DNA from: Erwinia sorbitola
GTDB lineage: Bacteria > Pseudomonadota > Gammaproteobacteria > Enterobacterales > Enterobacteriaceae
DNA: 64,000 nucleotides
NCBI RefSeq assembly: GCF_009738185.1
Contig: NZ_CP046509.1
Coordinates: 248,001-312,000, forward strand
Reading direction: 5' to 3'
Under the pieces are notes generated by a model. The model worked only from the letters and a program-made list of their open reading frames with translations. It searched no databases and was not told the origin of the DNA. A program made the translations under genes and the position numbers. How positions within the stretch are numbered: the stretch's first letter is position 1; every line of letters starts with the position of its first letter. This document shows, one piece after another, positions 9,290-17,591 of this stretch.

Positions 9290-10861
9290 TTACAGGCTCG
9301 GTTCTGCCGCAGCGTTCTGCTGCGCAATCCATTGCATCAGGGCCGTGTTGTCCATCGGTTTGGCATAATAGTAACCCTGGATATACATTACGCTGTGCCT
9401 CTTGAGATATTCCATTTGCACGGCGTTCTCTACGCCTTCAGCGACGACTTTTAGCGCCAGTTTATCGGCCAGCATAATAATGGCATCCAGTACTGGCGTC
9501 TCGCCGTCGACGCTCTCAATAGCATTCACAAAGCCTTTATCAATTTTCAGATAATCGAGCGGGAAAGTTTGCAGATAGGTCAGCGAACAGTGGCCGGTGC
9601 CGAAATCATCAATGGCAACCTTCATTCCTTCATTACGCAAGGTTGTTAATTTACGCCCGACTTCTGCGCCGTCTCTGATCAGGCTGCGTTCCGTCAGTTC
9701 GAGAGTGATAGTGGCGTTTAAATGCGCCACATCCAGGGCAAACTGGCGAATATCAGCAACAAAATCCTTATCCTGCAAATGTTCCGCCGCCACGTTAATC
9801 CCGAGATTAAATCCGGGCGGCACCTGCCAGTTGACGCAATCTTTTGCCACCAGCTGCAGCAGATGCCGGGTGAGGGGAATAATCATCCCTTCGTCTTCTG
9901 CGGCGGCGATAAAGATATCCGGGCGTACCCAGCTGCCGTTGGGTCGCTGCCAGCGCAGCAGCGACTCGGCTCCCGATAAGCAGCCCGTGACCTGGTTATA
10001 CACCGGCTGATAATTTACCGTAAATTCATCACGATCGATGCCGCGACGAATATCATCGCGGAAGGAGCTTTTACGTTTTAGCCAGCTGTTGGTGACCATC
10101 ATAAACAGCAGCGACAGAATGATCGCCATCGGCAGGAAAGTGAACAGCACCTGAAGCCAGCTGTGCAGCGCTTCGCTGCGTGGGGTGGTCAGGCTGACGG
10201 TAATCGCATAGCGATCGGAGCTGGTGGTATAAGTCGAGGTTCCGAGAAGCTCCTCATAGCTACTGAGTGGTTTCCCGCTGGCGATGCGATAACCACCGCC
10301 AAACTGCATGGTGATGTGATAGCCATGCTTAAGACCGATAGCCGTCATAAAGTCGATCAGATATTGCCCTTCCACCACGGCATAGCTGCTAAAGCCATCA
10401 GGCGTGGCCTGGGAATACACCACCGCAGGACGATCCTTCACGCCAAAAGTGCCGGGCAGTGAGAGCATCCATGAAGGCAGATGATGCCCGGGAAGACGGC
10501 CACGCAGCATGGTATCTAGCGTGGCGCGCGTCGAGCCAAAGGCCGATGAGCAATAGATCTCGTCACCGTGGGTCAGCCCCACCGAACGGAAATAGGGGTA
10601 AAGCGTACCGTAGCGCTGTAGCTGAGAACGGATATCTGCACACTGACGATTATTGAACTGGCGCAGACGGCTGGTCATCTCCCAGGCAAGCTGACTGACA
10701 TGTTCAGCCTGATCTATCAGTGTAGATGCCGTAGTTTTCTGCTGATGAATAAGCGAGTTACGCGCTTCGAGAAAGGTAAAAACAAGGCAGAGTAACAGCG
10801 GCAATATACCGGCGACGGTGAGCCAGAAATAATCATGCTTAGGCTTTACGAATGCTTGCAA
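9290..10861 (-). CDS. CSS-motif/EAL-domain c-di-GMP phosphodiesterase
   Basis: Inner-membrane c-di-GMP phosphodiesterase of the PdeC/YjcC type (523 aa). One TM at 13-33 precedes a periplasmic domain with QCADIR and the CSS motif (EIYCSSAFG); a second TM lies at about 230-252. The EAL domain (265-515) shows ESLLRW in place of EALLRW, GINVAAEHL, ELTE, DDFGTG, KIDKGF, AEGVEN and QGYYYAKPM, so all metal and catalytic positions appear present and it should hydrolyse c-di-GMP. By analogy with PdeC, activity may answer to the periplasmic disulfide state. The start is TTG (10861), supported by AGGGGA about six bases upstream. It is monocistronic; no GGDEF domain is attached. Confidence 0.88.
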   Translation of the reverse strand: MQAFVKPKHDYFWLTVAGILPLLLCLVFTFLEARNSLIHQQKTTASTLIDQAEHVSQLAWEMTSRLRQFNNRQCADIRSQLQRYGTLYPYFRSVGLTHGDEIYCSSAFGSTRATLDTMLRGRLPGHHLPSWMLSLPGTFGVKDRPAVVYSQATPDGFSSYAVVEGQYLIDFMTAIGLKHGYHITMQFGGGYRIASGKPLSSYEELLGTSTYTTSSDRYAITVSLTTPRSEALHSWLQVLFTFLPMAIILSLLFMMVTNSWLKRKSSFRDDIRRGIDRDEFTVNYQPVYNQVTGCLSGAESLLRWQRPNGSWVRPDIFIAAAEDEGMIIPLTRHLLQLVAKDCVNWQVPPGFNLGINVAAEHLQDKDFVADIRQFALDVAHLNATITLELTERSLIRDGAEVGRKLTTLRNEGMKVAIDDFGTGHCSLTYLQTFPLDYLKIDKGFVNAIESVDGETPVLDAIIMLADKLALKVVAEGVENAVQMEYLKRHSVMYIQGYYYAKPMDNTALMQWIAQQNAAAEPSL

Positions 10862-11179
10862 GCTGTTCCCCTGTGAGCTGCGCGATTGGGCCGCTGTCGC
10901 GCGAATAAACGGCCTGGATCCTGTGTTATAGGTTAATTATCGTCACACTATGACAATAATAGAATGAAAAGCCTCTTAATGACGTTTTAAGCGCTCTATT
11001 ATCGGCGTAAGGCTGCCCGCAAGCGTTGATATTATGCAAAAATTACTGAATCGACCCTCACCTCTTTTTGTACAGCGTTTAACTTCACAGTGTCCCGCAA
11101 AGAGATGGGCCGCATCAGAACTTGCCGTGGCTATCCGGCTGACGTAATTTATTTTTTTACTGTTAAAGGAAGCCTGACG
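10862..11179. other. Divergent intergenic region, EAL gene and cupin gene
   Basis: This 318-bp gap between divergent genes contains their promoters. AT-rich patches lie near 10925-10965 and 11145-11165. I see no further gene or structured RNA. Confidence 0.4.
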
Positions 11180-11509
11180 ATGAAGATGAGCGATATTCCT
11201 TTTGGTACCACCGACTGGTCGGTGCTGGAAGCCACGGAGCACGCAGGAGAGAAGGGGAGCGCCTGGTGGCGCACGCAGCAGTTTGGTGAGGTGCGGGTGA
11301 GAATGGTGGAGTATACCCCCGGATATCTGGCCGATCACTGGTGCAGCAAGGGCCATATTCTGCTGTGCCTGTCCGGTGAGTTGCATACTGAGCTGGATGA
11401 TGGCCGCCGGTTTACCCTGACGGCGGGTATGAGTTATCAGGTGGCGGACAATGCTGAAGCGCACCGCTCCTGGACGGAAAACGGCGCGCAACTTTTTATT
11501 GTCGACTAA
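11180..11509 (+). CDS. Small DHCW-type cupin-fold protein
   Basis: Single-domain cupin of 109 aa, corresponding to what databases label DHCW-motif cupin proteins. Visible features are ADHWCSKGHILLCL (cupin motif 1 with candidate metal His residues), a glycine-rich beta region (LDDGRRFTLTAGMSYQVA, motif 2) and a closing HRSW. The start at 11180 is chosen because AAGGA precedes it by nine bases and the residues before it are not conserved-looking. Such proteins lack a known reaction; metal binding is likely. It is convergent with uxuA with a small hairpin between them. No operon partner. Confidence 0.75.
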   Translation: MKMSDIPFGTTDWSVLEATEHAGEKGSAWWRTQQFGEVRVRMVEYTPGYLADHWCSKGHILLCLSGELHTELDDGRRFTLTAGMSYQVADNAEAHRSWTENGAQLFIVD

Positions 11510-11525
11510 CCTGTCAAAGCTTAAG

Positions 11526-11549
11526 CCGCAGACTTGCTCTTCTGCGGTT
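11526..11549. terminator. Hairpin between cupin gene and uxuA
   Basis: Stem CCGCAGA/TCTGCGG with an 8-nt loop, followed by a moderately T-rich tail, lies between two convergent genes. It probably serves as a shared terminator. Confidence 0.6.
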
Positions 11550-11556
11550 CCTATTA

Positions 11557-12747
11557 TTAAGAGTCAGAGCTGAAGTAGATCTGTTTCAGCGCCAGCTCGA
11601 CGCCGCGAATTTCTGCCAGCCCCTTCAGACGGCCAATCGCGGAGTACCCTGGATTGGTTTTTTTATGCAGGTCATCCAGCATCTGGTGGCCGTGATCCGG
11701 GCGCAGCGGAATAGCACGCTGATTGCCCGCGCGACGACGGCGCTGCTCCTCGGCAAGAATCACTTTAATCACCCCTACCATATCCACATCTCCTGCCAGA
11801 TGAGCGGCTTCATGGAAGCTGTTCGGGTTCTCTTCACGTTTGGTCGAGCGCAGATGCGCGAAGTGAATACGGTCGGCAAACGTCTCCGCCATTTTCACCA
11901 GGTCGTTATCTGCGCGGACGCCGTAGGAGCCGGTACAGAAGGTGAAACCGTTATGCAGACTGTCGACGGTCTCTTTCAGCCACTGCATATCTTCAAGGGT
12001 AGAGACGATGCGCGGCAGGCCGAGGATCGGGCGCGGTGGATCGTCCGGATGTACCGCCAGCACGATCCCCGCTTCCTCTGCTACGGGTACGATGGCGCGT
12101 AGAAATTCGGCCATATTTTCACGTAAACGGGCTTTATCAATGCCGTCATACTGGGAAAGCTGCGCCTGGAACTGCTCCAGCGTATAGCCCTCTTCCGCGC
12201 CCGGCAGTCCGGCAATGATATTGCGCGTCAGGGTGTCGATCTCCTGCTGGCTCATGGCGGCAAAAAAGGCAGCCGCTTCTTGCTGTTCCTGCGCGTTATA
12301 GTCCTGCTCTGCGCCGGGGCGTTGCAGGATATGCAGCTCAAAGGCGGCAAAAGCAATATGGTCGAAGCGTAGCGCTTTTGCCCCGTCAGGAAGCGTCCAG
12401 CCGAGGTCGGTGCGCGTCCAGTCCAGCACCGGCATAAAGTTGTAGCAGACCGTATCAATACCGCAGATACCCAGATTGCGCAGCGACTGTTGGTAATTGG
12501 CAATATAGCGCTGGTAGTCACCGCGCTGGGTTTTAATCGATTCGTGGATGGGGACACTTTCTACCACTGACCACACCAGGCCTTTCTCGGCCAGTAAGGC
12601 CTGACGGGCTTTAATCTCTTCAACCGGCCAGATATCGCCGTTGGGGATGTGGTGCAGGGCAGTGACGATCCCTGTAGCGCCCGCCTGGCGGGCATCGTCT
12701 AATGAGACCGGGTCTTTGGGGCCATACCAGCGCCATGTATGTTCCAT
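11557..12747 (-). CDS. uxuA: Mannonate dehydratase UxuA
   Basis: Dehydrates D-mannonate to 2-keto-3-deoxygluconate in glucuronate catabolism. The 396-aa protein matches E. coli UxuA (394 aa), with TWRWYGPKDPVSL at the start, the substrate and metal loops VHPDDPPRPILGLPRI and FCTGSYG, HFAHLRSTKRE, and RPDHGHQML near the C-terminus. The start at 12747 is fixed by AGGAGAAAG just upstream; a longer in-frame extension to 12795 is not homologous. It follows the MFS carrier gene by 58 bp on the same strand, so both likely form one operon under the divergent GntR regulator. Confidence 0.95.
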   Translation of the reverse strand: MEHTWRWYGPKDPVSLDDARQAGATGIVTALHHIPNGDIWPVEEIKARQALLAEKGLVWSVVESVPIHESIKTQRGDYQRYIANYQQSLRNLGICGIDTVCYNFMPVLDWTRTDLGWTLPDGAKALRFDHIAFAAFELHILQRPGAEQDYNAQEQQEAAAFFAAMSQQEIDTLTRNIIAGLPGAEEGYTLEQFQAQLSQYDGIDKARLRENMAEFLRAIVPVAEEAGIVLAVHPDDPPRPILGLPRIVSTLEDMQWLKETVDSLHNGFTFCTGSYGVRADNDLVKMAETFADRIHFAHLRSTKREENPNSFHEAAHLAGDVDMVGVIKVILAEEQRRRRAGNQRAIPLRPDHGHQMLDDLHKKTNPGYSAIGRLKGLAEIRGVELALKQIYFSSDS

Positions 12748-12805
12748 ACTTTCTCCTTCGGGGCAAAATCGACTGCGCCGATAGCGCCCCATCATAGTGA
12801 GTTAA

Positions 12806-14095
12806 TTAATCTGCGATCGGGTCTTTAACGATAAAGAAATAGGCCAGCGCGCCAGCAAAAGTGACGCAGGAGCAGATCACCAGCGCCATATTGAACGAGC
12901 CGGTGGTATCGACCACCCAGCCGGTAACAATCGGAGCAAATGAGGCACAGATAAAGCTGCCGAAGTTTTGAATGCTGCTGACCGATGCCACCATGCGTGA
13001 CGGAGCCATCACCTGTACCAGTCCCCATGCGGAGGTTCCGGCAAAGTGCACAAAGAACAGCGCCATGCTGATAAAGCCCACCGCCATTGCGGTAGACGTG
13101 GACTGCACCACCAGCAGTGTACAGGCGGCGGAGCAGACCAGACCCAGGCAAATCAGCGCCTTACGGGTTTTTGCCAGCCCATAACCACGGCGCGCCAGAC
13201 GGTCGGCGACAGTACCGTTGACCAGCATACCTATCGAACCAAACAGAAACGGGATGGCGGCGACCCAGCCGGTATTGGTCAGGCTCAGACCGCGTTCGGC
13301 CTGTAAATAGCCTGGCAGCCAGGAGAGATAGAGCCAGCCGGTGTAGTTTACGCCGCTGAAACCGAGGATCATTCCCCATACGGTGCGCTTCTTAAACAGT
13401 GCTCCCCACTCTTTCAGCGATACGCGGGTTTTTTGCGACGGCACAGAGCCCTGATTAAGGTACTCCTGCTCTTCGGGCGTGAGGGCGAAGCGGTCGCGGT
13501 TGCGATACCAGGCATACCAGCAGAGGGCAATGGCTACCCCGGCTACCCCGATAATTACAAACATCATGCGCCAGCCAAATGCCAGCATCAGCGCCACTAG
13601 AATCGGCGGTGCAAACGCCTGACCGAAGGTGGTTGAGGAGTTAAAAATCCCCATTGGCAAACCGCGTTCCCGGGCGTTAAACCAGTCATTAACGACTTTG
13701 ACGCCGCTCGGCATAAACGGCGCTTCGCCGATCCCAAGGCCAATACGTAACATAATAAAGTGGCTGAAGCTGTTTACGGCACCGGCCATTCCCTGCATCA
13801 CTGACCAGAACAGCAGGCCGCCGCCGAGGACGATGCGCGGCCCGAAGCGATCCAGCAGCAGGCCGCTGGGTAACTGGGAGATGCCATAAGAGAGAGAAAA
13901 TGCCGAGAGCAGTACGCCAAATTCAGTGGCAGACAGGCCGAGATCGTTACGGATCGCCGCATTAGCGATCGACAGCGATCCACGGTCAAGAAAGTTAATG
14001 ATCCCCGCGAGGAACAGCAGCGTCAGCGAAACAGTCTGAATGCGCCGCAGGCGGCTGGATTTTTGCACTGGTGATTCAAAGGTTGAAACCGTCAT
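12806..14095 (-). CDS. MFS hexuronate/sugar-acid:cation symporter
   Basis: Twelve-TM anion:cation symporter family carrier of 429 aa, related to ExuT/GudP. Visible motifs are FLDRGSLSIANAAIRNDLG in TM1, LDRFGPR in the TM2-3 loop, and GIGEAPFMPSGVKVVNDWF, which is typical of sugar-acid carriers in this family. Being first in a two-gene operon with uxuA suggests import of D-glucuronate, fructuronate or a related hexuronate; the substrate is inferred from context. AGGA lies ten bases before the ATG. Confidence 0.85.
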   Translation of the reverse strand: MTVSTFESPVQKSSRLRRIQTVSLTLLFLAGIINFLDRGSLSIANAAIRNDLGLSATEFGVLLSAFSLSYGISQLPSGLLLDRFGPRIVLGGGLLFWSVMQGMAGAVNSFSHFIMLRIGLGIGEAPFMPSGVKVVNDWFNARERGLPMGIFNSSTTFGQAFAPPILVALMLAFGWRMMFVIIGVAGVAIALCWYAWYRNRDRFALTPEEQEYLNQGSVPSQKTRVSLKEWGALFKKRTVWGMILGFSGVNYTGWLYLSWLPGYLQAERGLSLTNTGWVAAIPFLFGSIGMLVNGTVADRLARRGYGLAKTRKALICLGLVCSAACTLLVVQSTSTAMAVGFISMALFFVHFAGTSAWGLVQVMAPSRMVASVSSIQNFGSFICASFAPIVTGWVVDTTGSFNMALVICSCVTFAGALAYFFIVKDPIAD

Positions 14096-14156
14096 CGGTG
14101 TTCCTCGTACGGCTCAACGGCCGTTTTTTATCAGGTAGTCACAGGGGTAGGTTGTC

Positions 14157-14183
14157 TGGCCCAGTGGTCAGGCCGCTGGGCCA
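14157..14183. promoter_or_regulatory. Inverted repeat, candidate GntR-family operator
   Basis: Arms TGGCCCAG/CTGGGCCA are separated by 11 bp, and TGGTCAGGCC at the centre resembles the FadR-type half-site pattern. The element lies in the 215-bp divergent region between the hexuronate operon and its regulator gene, where an operator is expected. No experimental consensus for this regulator is known to me, and the family's E. coli operators (AT-rich TTGGTATACCAA type) look different. Confidence 0.3.
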
Positions 14184-14310
14184 CAGGATAAACGCGAAGG
14201 GGAGTCGGATTCCGTGATCGCGATCGCAGCACGATGATCCCGGGTTCATTTACACGCAGTGCAGGCCCTGTGATAAGCTCTCTTCATCACCTCTTGCGCC
14301 TGGAACGGTT

Positions 14311-14997
14311 ATGGAATTACCGACACTGAAAGTAGAGCGCCTGTACCGGCAGATTTCTAACCTGCTGATTGGCTGCATTAAAAAGGGGCAGTTCCCTGCC
14401 GGGGCGATCCTGCCGCCGGAAAGAGAGTTAGCGAAACAGCTGGGCGTCAGCCGTTCGTCAATTCGCGAAGCGCTGATTGCGCTGGAAATTACCGGCTGGG
14501 TCGAGATCCGCACCGGCAACGGCGTTTACGTAATGAATCCGCTGCCAGAAAGCGACGATGCTCCTTCAGAAGAGGAGTTCAGCCTCAAAGCGCTGATCAA
14601 AGCGCGTCAGGTCTATGAAGCGATGACGGCTGAACTGGCAGCGCGCAACGGCAGCGACGATCAGCGCGCTGAGTTGCAGGAGATCACCCAGGATCTCACC
14701 CAGTTACATATCAATGACGAGAAATTCCTGCGGGAAGATAAGCGCTTCCACCTGCTGATTGCCGAGATGACCGGCAATGAGGTGCTGCGCGATATGATGG
14801 AATATCTGTGGAATAAGCGTAAGAGCTCGCGCTTTGTGCGGCTTGAGAGCCACTACGCTGAGAACGATTTTCCGCGTGAGATGAACCAGGATCACGAGGA
14901 TATTGCCCGTGCCATTATTGCCCGCGATGCCGTTCAGGCGCGGGTCTGCATGGATCGCCATTTGCAGCATGTGTACGACAGGCTGTTTGTGGAGTGA
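14311..14997 (+). CDS. GntR/FadR-family regulator (UxuR/ExuR type)
   Basis: Transcription factor of 228 aa with a winged helix at 8-75 (LPPERELAKQLGVSRSSIREALIALEITGWVEIR is the GntR signature region) and a FadR-C (FCD) all-helical effector domain at about 95-215, including the metal-binding type residues (FHLLIAEMTGN, H within NQDHEDIARAI and DRHLQHVYDRL). It is divergent from the carrier-uxuA operon and closely resembles UxuR/ExuR, so it most likely represses that operon until a hexuronate or fructuronate ligand is bound. Which of the two paralogs it represents cannot be settled here. Confidence 0.85.
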   Translation: MELPTLKVERLYRQISNLLIGCIKKGQFPAGAILPPERELAKQLGVSRSSIREALIALEITGWVEIRTGNGVYVMNPLPESDDAPSEEEFSLKALIKARQVYEAMTAELAARNGSDDQRAELQEITQDLTQLHINDEKFLREDKRFHLLIAEMTGNEVLRDMMEYLWNKRKSSRFVRLESHYAENDFPREMNQDHEDIARAIIARDAVQARVCMDRHLQHVYDRLFVE

Positions 14998-15064
14998 GGG
15001 GGGTTAACCCGGACGAGGCAGTGAGAGATCCTGCGGCATCCGGGTAACTGATACCAGCCTGACC

Positions 15065-16102
15065 TCAGGCTGATTTCCGTCCGTTACCCAGCAGGATCGC
15101 CAGCTTGCCGCCGCCGGGAGTGGTCTCCATCAGAATTTTACAAACGCTGGTCAGCGGTACGGATAGCAGCATACCCACCGGGCCGAGCAGCCAGCCCCAG
15201 AATATCAGCGAAAGAAATACCACCAGGCTCGACAGGCCCAGCCCGCGCCCCATCACTCTTGGTTCCAGCAGATTGCCCAGCAGCATATGAATGGTGATAA
15301 ACAGCCCCGCAACCAGCCCTGCCTCCAGCGGAGTGTTCAGCAGCAGCGCCTGCAATACAGGCGGAATACCGGCAATTACCGGCCCGATATTGGGTACAAA
15401 GTTCAGCACAAAGGCCACCACACCCCACAGCAGGGCGAATTTAACCCCCAGCGCCAGCAGCGCCAGCCAGACCAGCACCCCGGTCGCCAGGCTAATCAGG
15501 GTTTTCAGCGCCAGATAGTGGGTTACGCCTTTGAGCGCTTTATGCATCCCGGCAATACGGATCTGCGGATTTACCAGCGCGTAGCGCAGCTTATATGGCA
15601 GATGATGAACCTCAAACAGCATGAAAATCACCGTCATCATTACCAGAATAATTTGCGCCATTGCCCCGGAAAACTGCCCCAGCATGGTGGTGGCAACATC
15701 CATCACGGCGTTGGGATCCAGCCGCTGCGCCAGCGACTCAGGGGAGATCATAATATGAAAACGAGCGGCAAAATGCTGTACCACGGCCAGCTTTTGCTGC
15801 GTTTGCGCCTGAAGCTGGGGATAAACCTCGCTAAACTCCTGTAACGATCCGGCAATCATGGCAATCAGCAGCGCCAGCCCAATCAGTACCACTACCACCA
15901 CCAGACTGATGGCGAGGCCGCGTCGCATTTTTCGCCGCATCAGCCAGCTTACCAGCGGGTTGAGCACGATAGCGAAAAACAGCGCCATCAGGAACGGCAC
16001 CACGATCTCAGCTGACAGTTTGATCCCACCCAGAATCACTACCAGCGTTGCCAGTTTCAGCAAAATATTTTGCCCGATCTTCTCCTGCTGCAATGGCTTC
16101 AT
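15065..16102 (-). CDS. yhhT: AI-2E family permease YhhT
   Basis: Inner-membrane protein of 345 aa in the AI-2 exporter-like (PerM/UPF0118) family. Similarity to E. coli YhhT is strong along the whole chain, including VPFLMALFFAIVLNPLVSW, GVTHYLALKTLISL, VLNFVPNIGPVIAGIPP, GNLLEPRVMG and GWLLGPVGMLLSVPLT. In E. coli yhhT is near dcrB; here it lies 22 kb from dcrB, so this locus is rearranged. The physiological substrate is unknown. It is monocistronic, with GGAGA nine bases before the start. Confidence 0.88.
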   Translation of the reverse strand: MKPLQQEKIGQNILLKLATLVVILGGIKLSAEIVVPFLMALFFAIVLNPLVSWLMRRKMRRGLAISLVVVVVLIGLALLIAMIAGSLQEFSEVYPQLQAQTQQKLAVVQHFAARFHIMISPESLAQRLDPNAVMDVATTMLGQFSGAMAQIILVMMTVIFMLFEVHHLPYKLRYALVNPQIRIAGMHKALKGVTHYLALKTLISLATGVLVWLALLALGVKFALLWGVVAFVLNFVPNIGPVIAGIPPVLQALLLNTPLEAGLVAGLFITIHMLLGNLLEPRVMGRGLGLSSLVVFLSLIFWGWLLGPVGMLLSVPLTSVCKILMETTPGGGKLAILLGNGRKSA

Positions 16103-16229
16103 TGCGTCTCCGTTTTGATGATATGCGCAGCAAGTGTAGTGGCAATCAACGACTCTCTATTCACTTTCGGAATGATCGTATTTAGAGGGACAGGAGAGCG
16201 GAACAGGGTTTTTCAGCGAGGAATTATCA

Positions 16230-16249
16230 GGGCGAGGCACACCTCGCCC
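16230..16249. repeat. Dispersed GGCRWGCC-core palindrome, copy 1
   Basis: Palindromic GC-rich element (GGGCGAGG-CACA-CCTCGCCC) downstream of iolI. It belongs to the dispersed intergenic family also seen at 19985, 40130, 40206, 53053, 53119, 56877 and 62266, and is REP-like in placement and symmetry. Confidence 0.6.
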
Positions 16250-16256
16250 CTGGGGA

Positions 16257-17072
16257 TTACGCCTGCAACAGCTCAATACTTTGACGGATCTCGCGCTCGA
16301 TATCTGCCGCACTCCAGTTATCCATCTCCGAGGCAAACGGCTCAAAGGCGTAAATCCCGGTGTAGCCCAGCTTTTCCAGACGCTGCACCTGCCAGACGCT
16401 TTTCAGCAGATCGTCGTGACTGAGCATCAGACGCTCTTCGTCAGTCAGTTCACTGACCGGGCGGCTGTCGACCACGCCGGAGAGATGCACCAGGCCAATC
16501 TGATTGACATCAATACCGCTGGCAAAATCCTGCTCTGCTCCTTCATACAGATGATGATGGAAGGTATCCAGCACGATCTTAAACGGCACCCCGGCCTGCC
16601 TGATAAGCTGCTGTGCCTGCGCGGCTGAACGCAGAGAACTCACCGGGAAACCCAGCGGCTCTACCAGCCCTTCCACGCCATAGCGGGCAAATAACGGTGC
16701 CAGCGTAGTCAGCGCTTGCTGCGTCTCTTCGGCAGATATCCTGGTGCCGTCGTTCAGCGGGCACATGACCAGCGCTTTCGCCCCAATCCCCTGAGCATCT
16801 TTCAGCAGGCTTTCGGCACGGGCCAGCAGGTCGTCACTGATCTGATTAAACGGATACAGCGCGTTAATAGTGACAATTTCCAGACCATACTGCTCTGCCA
16901 GCGCATGAACCTGCTGATGGCTCAGGTTATCGGTGACGCTGCCGCCTTTCATATCGTTACGCAGTTCAACTTTATGCAGACCCAGCTTTTGCACCAGCTG
17001 GAAAAATGCCTCAATGCTGAGAGCGGGTGCAATTTTACGGTTAATACAGAAACGGGTTGGATCGATAGCCAT
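16257..17072 (-). CDS. iolI: IolI-like sugar phosphate isomerase/epimerase (inosose isomerase)
   Basis: TIM-barrel AP-endonuclease-2 family enzyme of 271 aa. Candidate metal ligands are E in LVEPLG, D and H in VLDTFHHH, H in VHLSG and E in FEPF. The motif SELTDEERLMLSHDD resembles the corresponding loop of B. subtilis IolI, which interconverts 2-keto-myo-inositol and 1-keto-D-chiro-inositol. It is divergent from iolAB across a 519-bp region rich in TGAAA/TTTCA boxes, supporting co-regulation with the iol genes. Exact substrate is inferred; other members act on hydroxypyruvate or tagatose derivatives. Confidence 0.75.
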   Translation of the reverse strand: MAIDPTRFCINRKIAPALSIEAFFQLVQKLGLHKVELRNDMKGGSVTDNLSHQQVHALAEQYGLEIVTINALYPFNQISDDLLARAESLLKDAQGIGAKALVMCPLNDGTRISAEETQQALTTLAPLFARYGVEGLVEPLGFPVSSLRSAAQAQQLIRQAGVPFKIVLDTFHHHLYEGAEQDFASGIDVNQIGLVHLSGVVDSRPVSELTDEERLMLSHDDLLKSVWQVQRLEKLGYTGIYAFEPFASEMDNWSAADIEREIRQSIELLQA

Positions 17073-17591
17073 CGTGTGGCTCCTGTTGAGTAGGGTAGGA
17101 AGGTAAAAAGTTCATTAAAGGTGTACCGCCAGCCATTTTTATTGATTGCCAGGCTGGTCGAAAGTCGTACACAGGCCATAAGAGAACATTTATTTCATAT
17201 TTAGTTAATAATGAAATTTAAATTTTTAGATCCGTCTCGCAAAATTTCACTCTGTGTGCGTTAAGGCTCAAATTTATCCCAGGTAATCCTTAGGTTTATG
17301 CAGGGCAAAACAGGGTGTTTTCTGGCAGGCGTAGTGAAACGGCTGCTCCGCACTCCACCTGAGCTGCGCGCTTTTTTTAGCGCACATCATTCCCGCGTGA
17401 AAGTCACCACAACATCACCATAGAAAAATGCGATCCAGCCCGCTAAAAACGAATTTTCTAAAGTGTAATATTTGAAAAATTTATTCCAATATTATACTGT
17501 CTCAACACGAATCAAGGTTTTGCCCGGTTAGGCAGCGGTATGACGTCAGACTGCCTGCCAGGGAATTCATTACTAATACAGAGGCCAGCAC
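17073..17591. other. Divergent iolI-iolA control region
   Basis: This 519-bp AT-rich intergenic region has no gene. It carries a long inverted repeat (17192-17217) and several further TTTCA/TGAAA boxes near 17214, 17244 and 17472. It must hold promoters for iolI (minus) and iolAB (plus). A short GCGC hairpin with a T-run sits near 17368-17384. Confidence 0.55.
17192..17217. promoter_or_regulatory. Candidate IolR operator (iolI-iolA)
   Basis: Perfect arms ATTTCAT and ATGAAAT are separated by 12 bp. The same half-sites recur in the iolC-iolD divergent region and upstream of iolR, which points to a common regulator; RpiR-family IolR is encoded in the cluster. Binding is inference. Confidence 0.4.
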
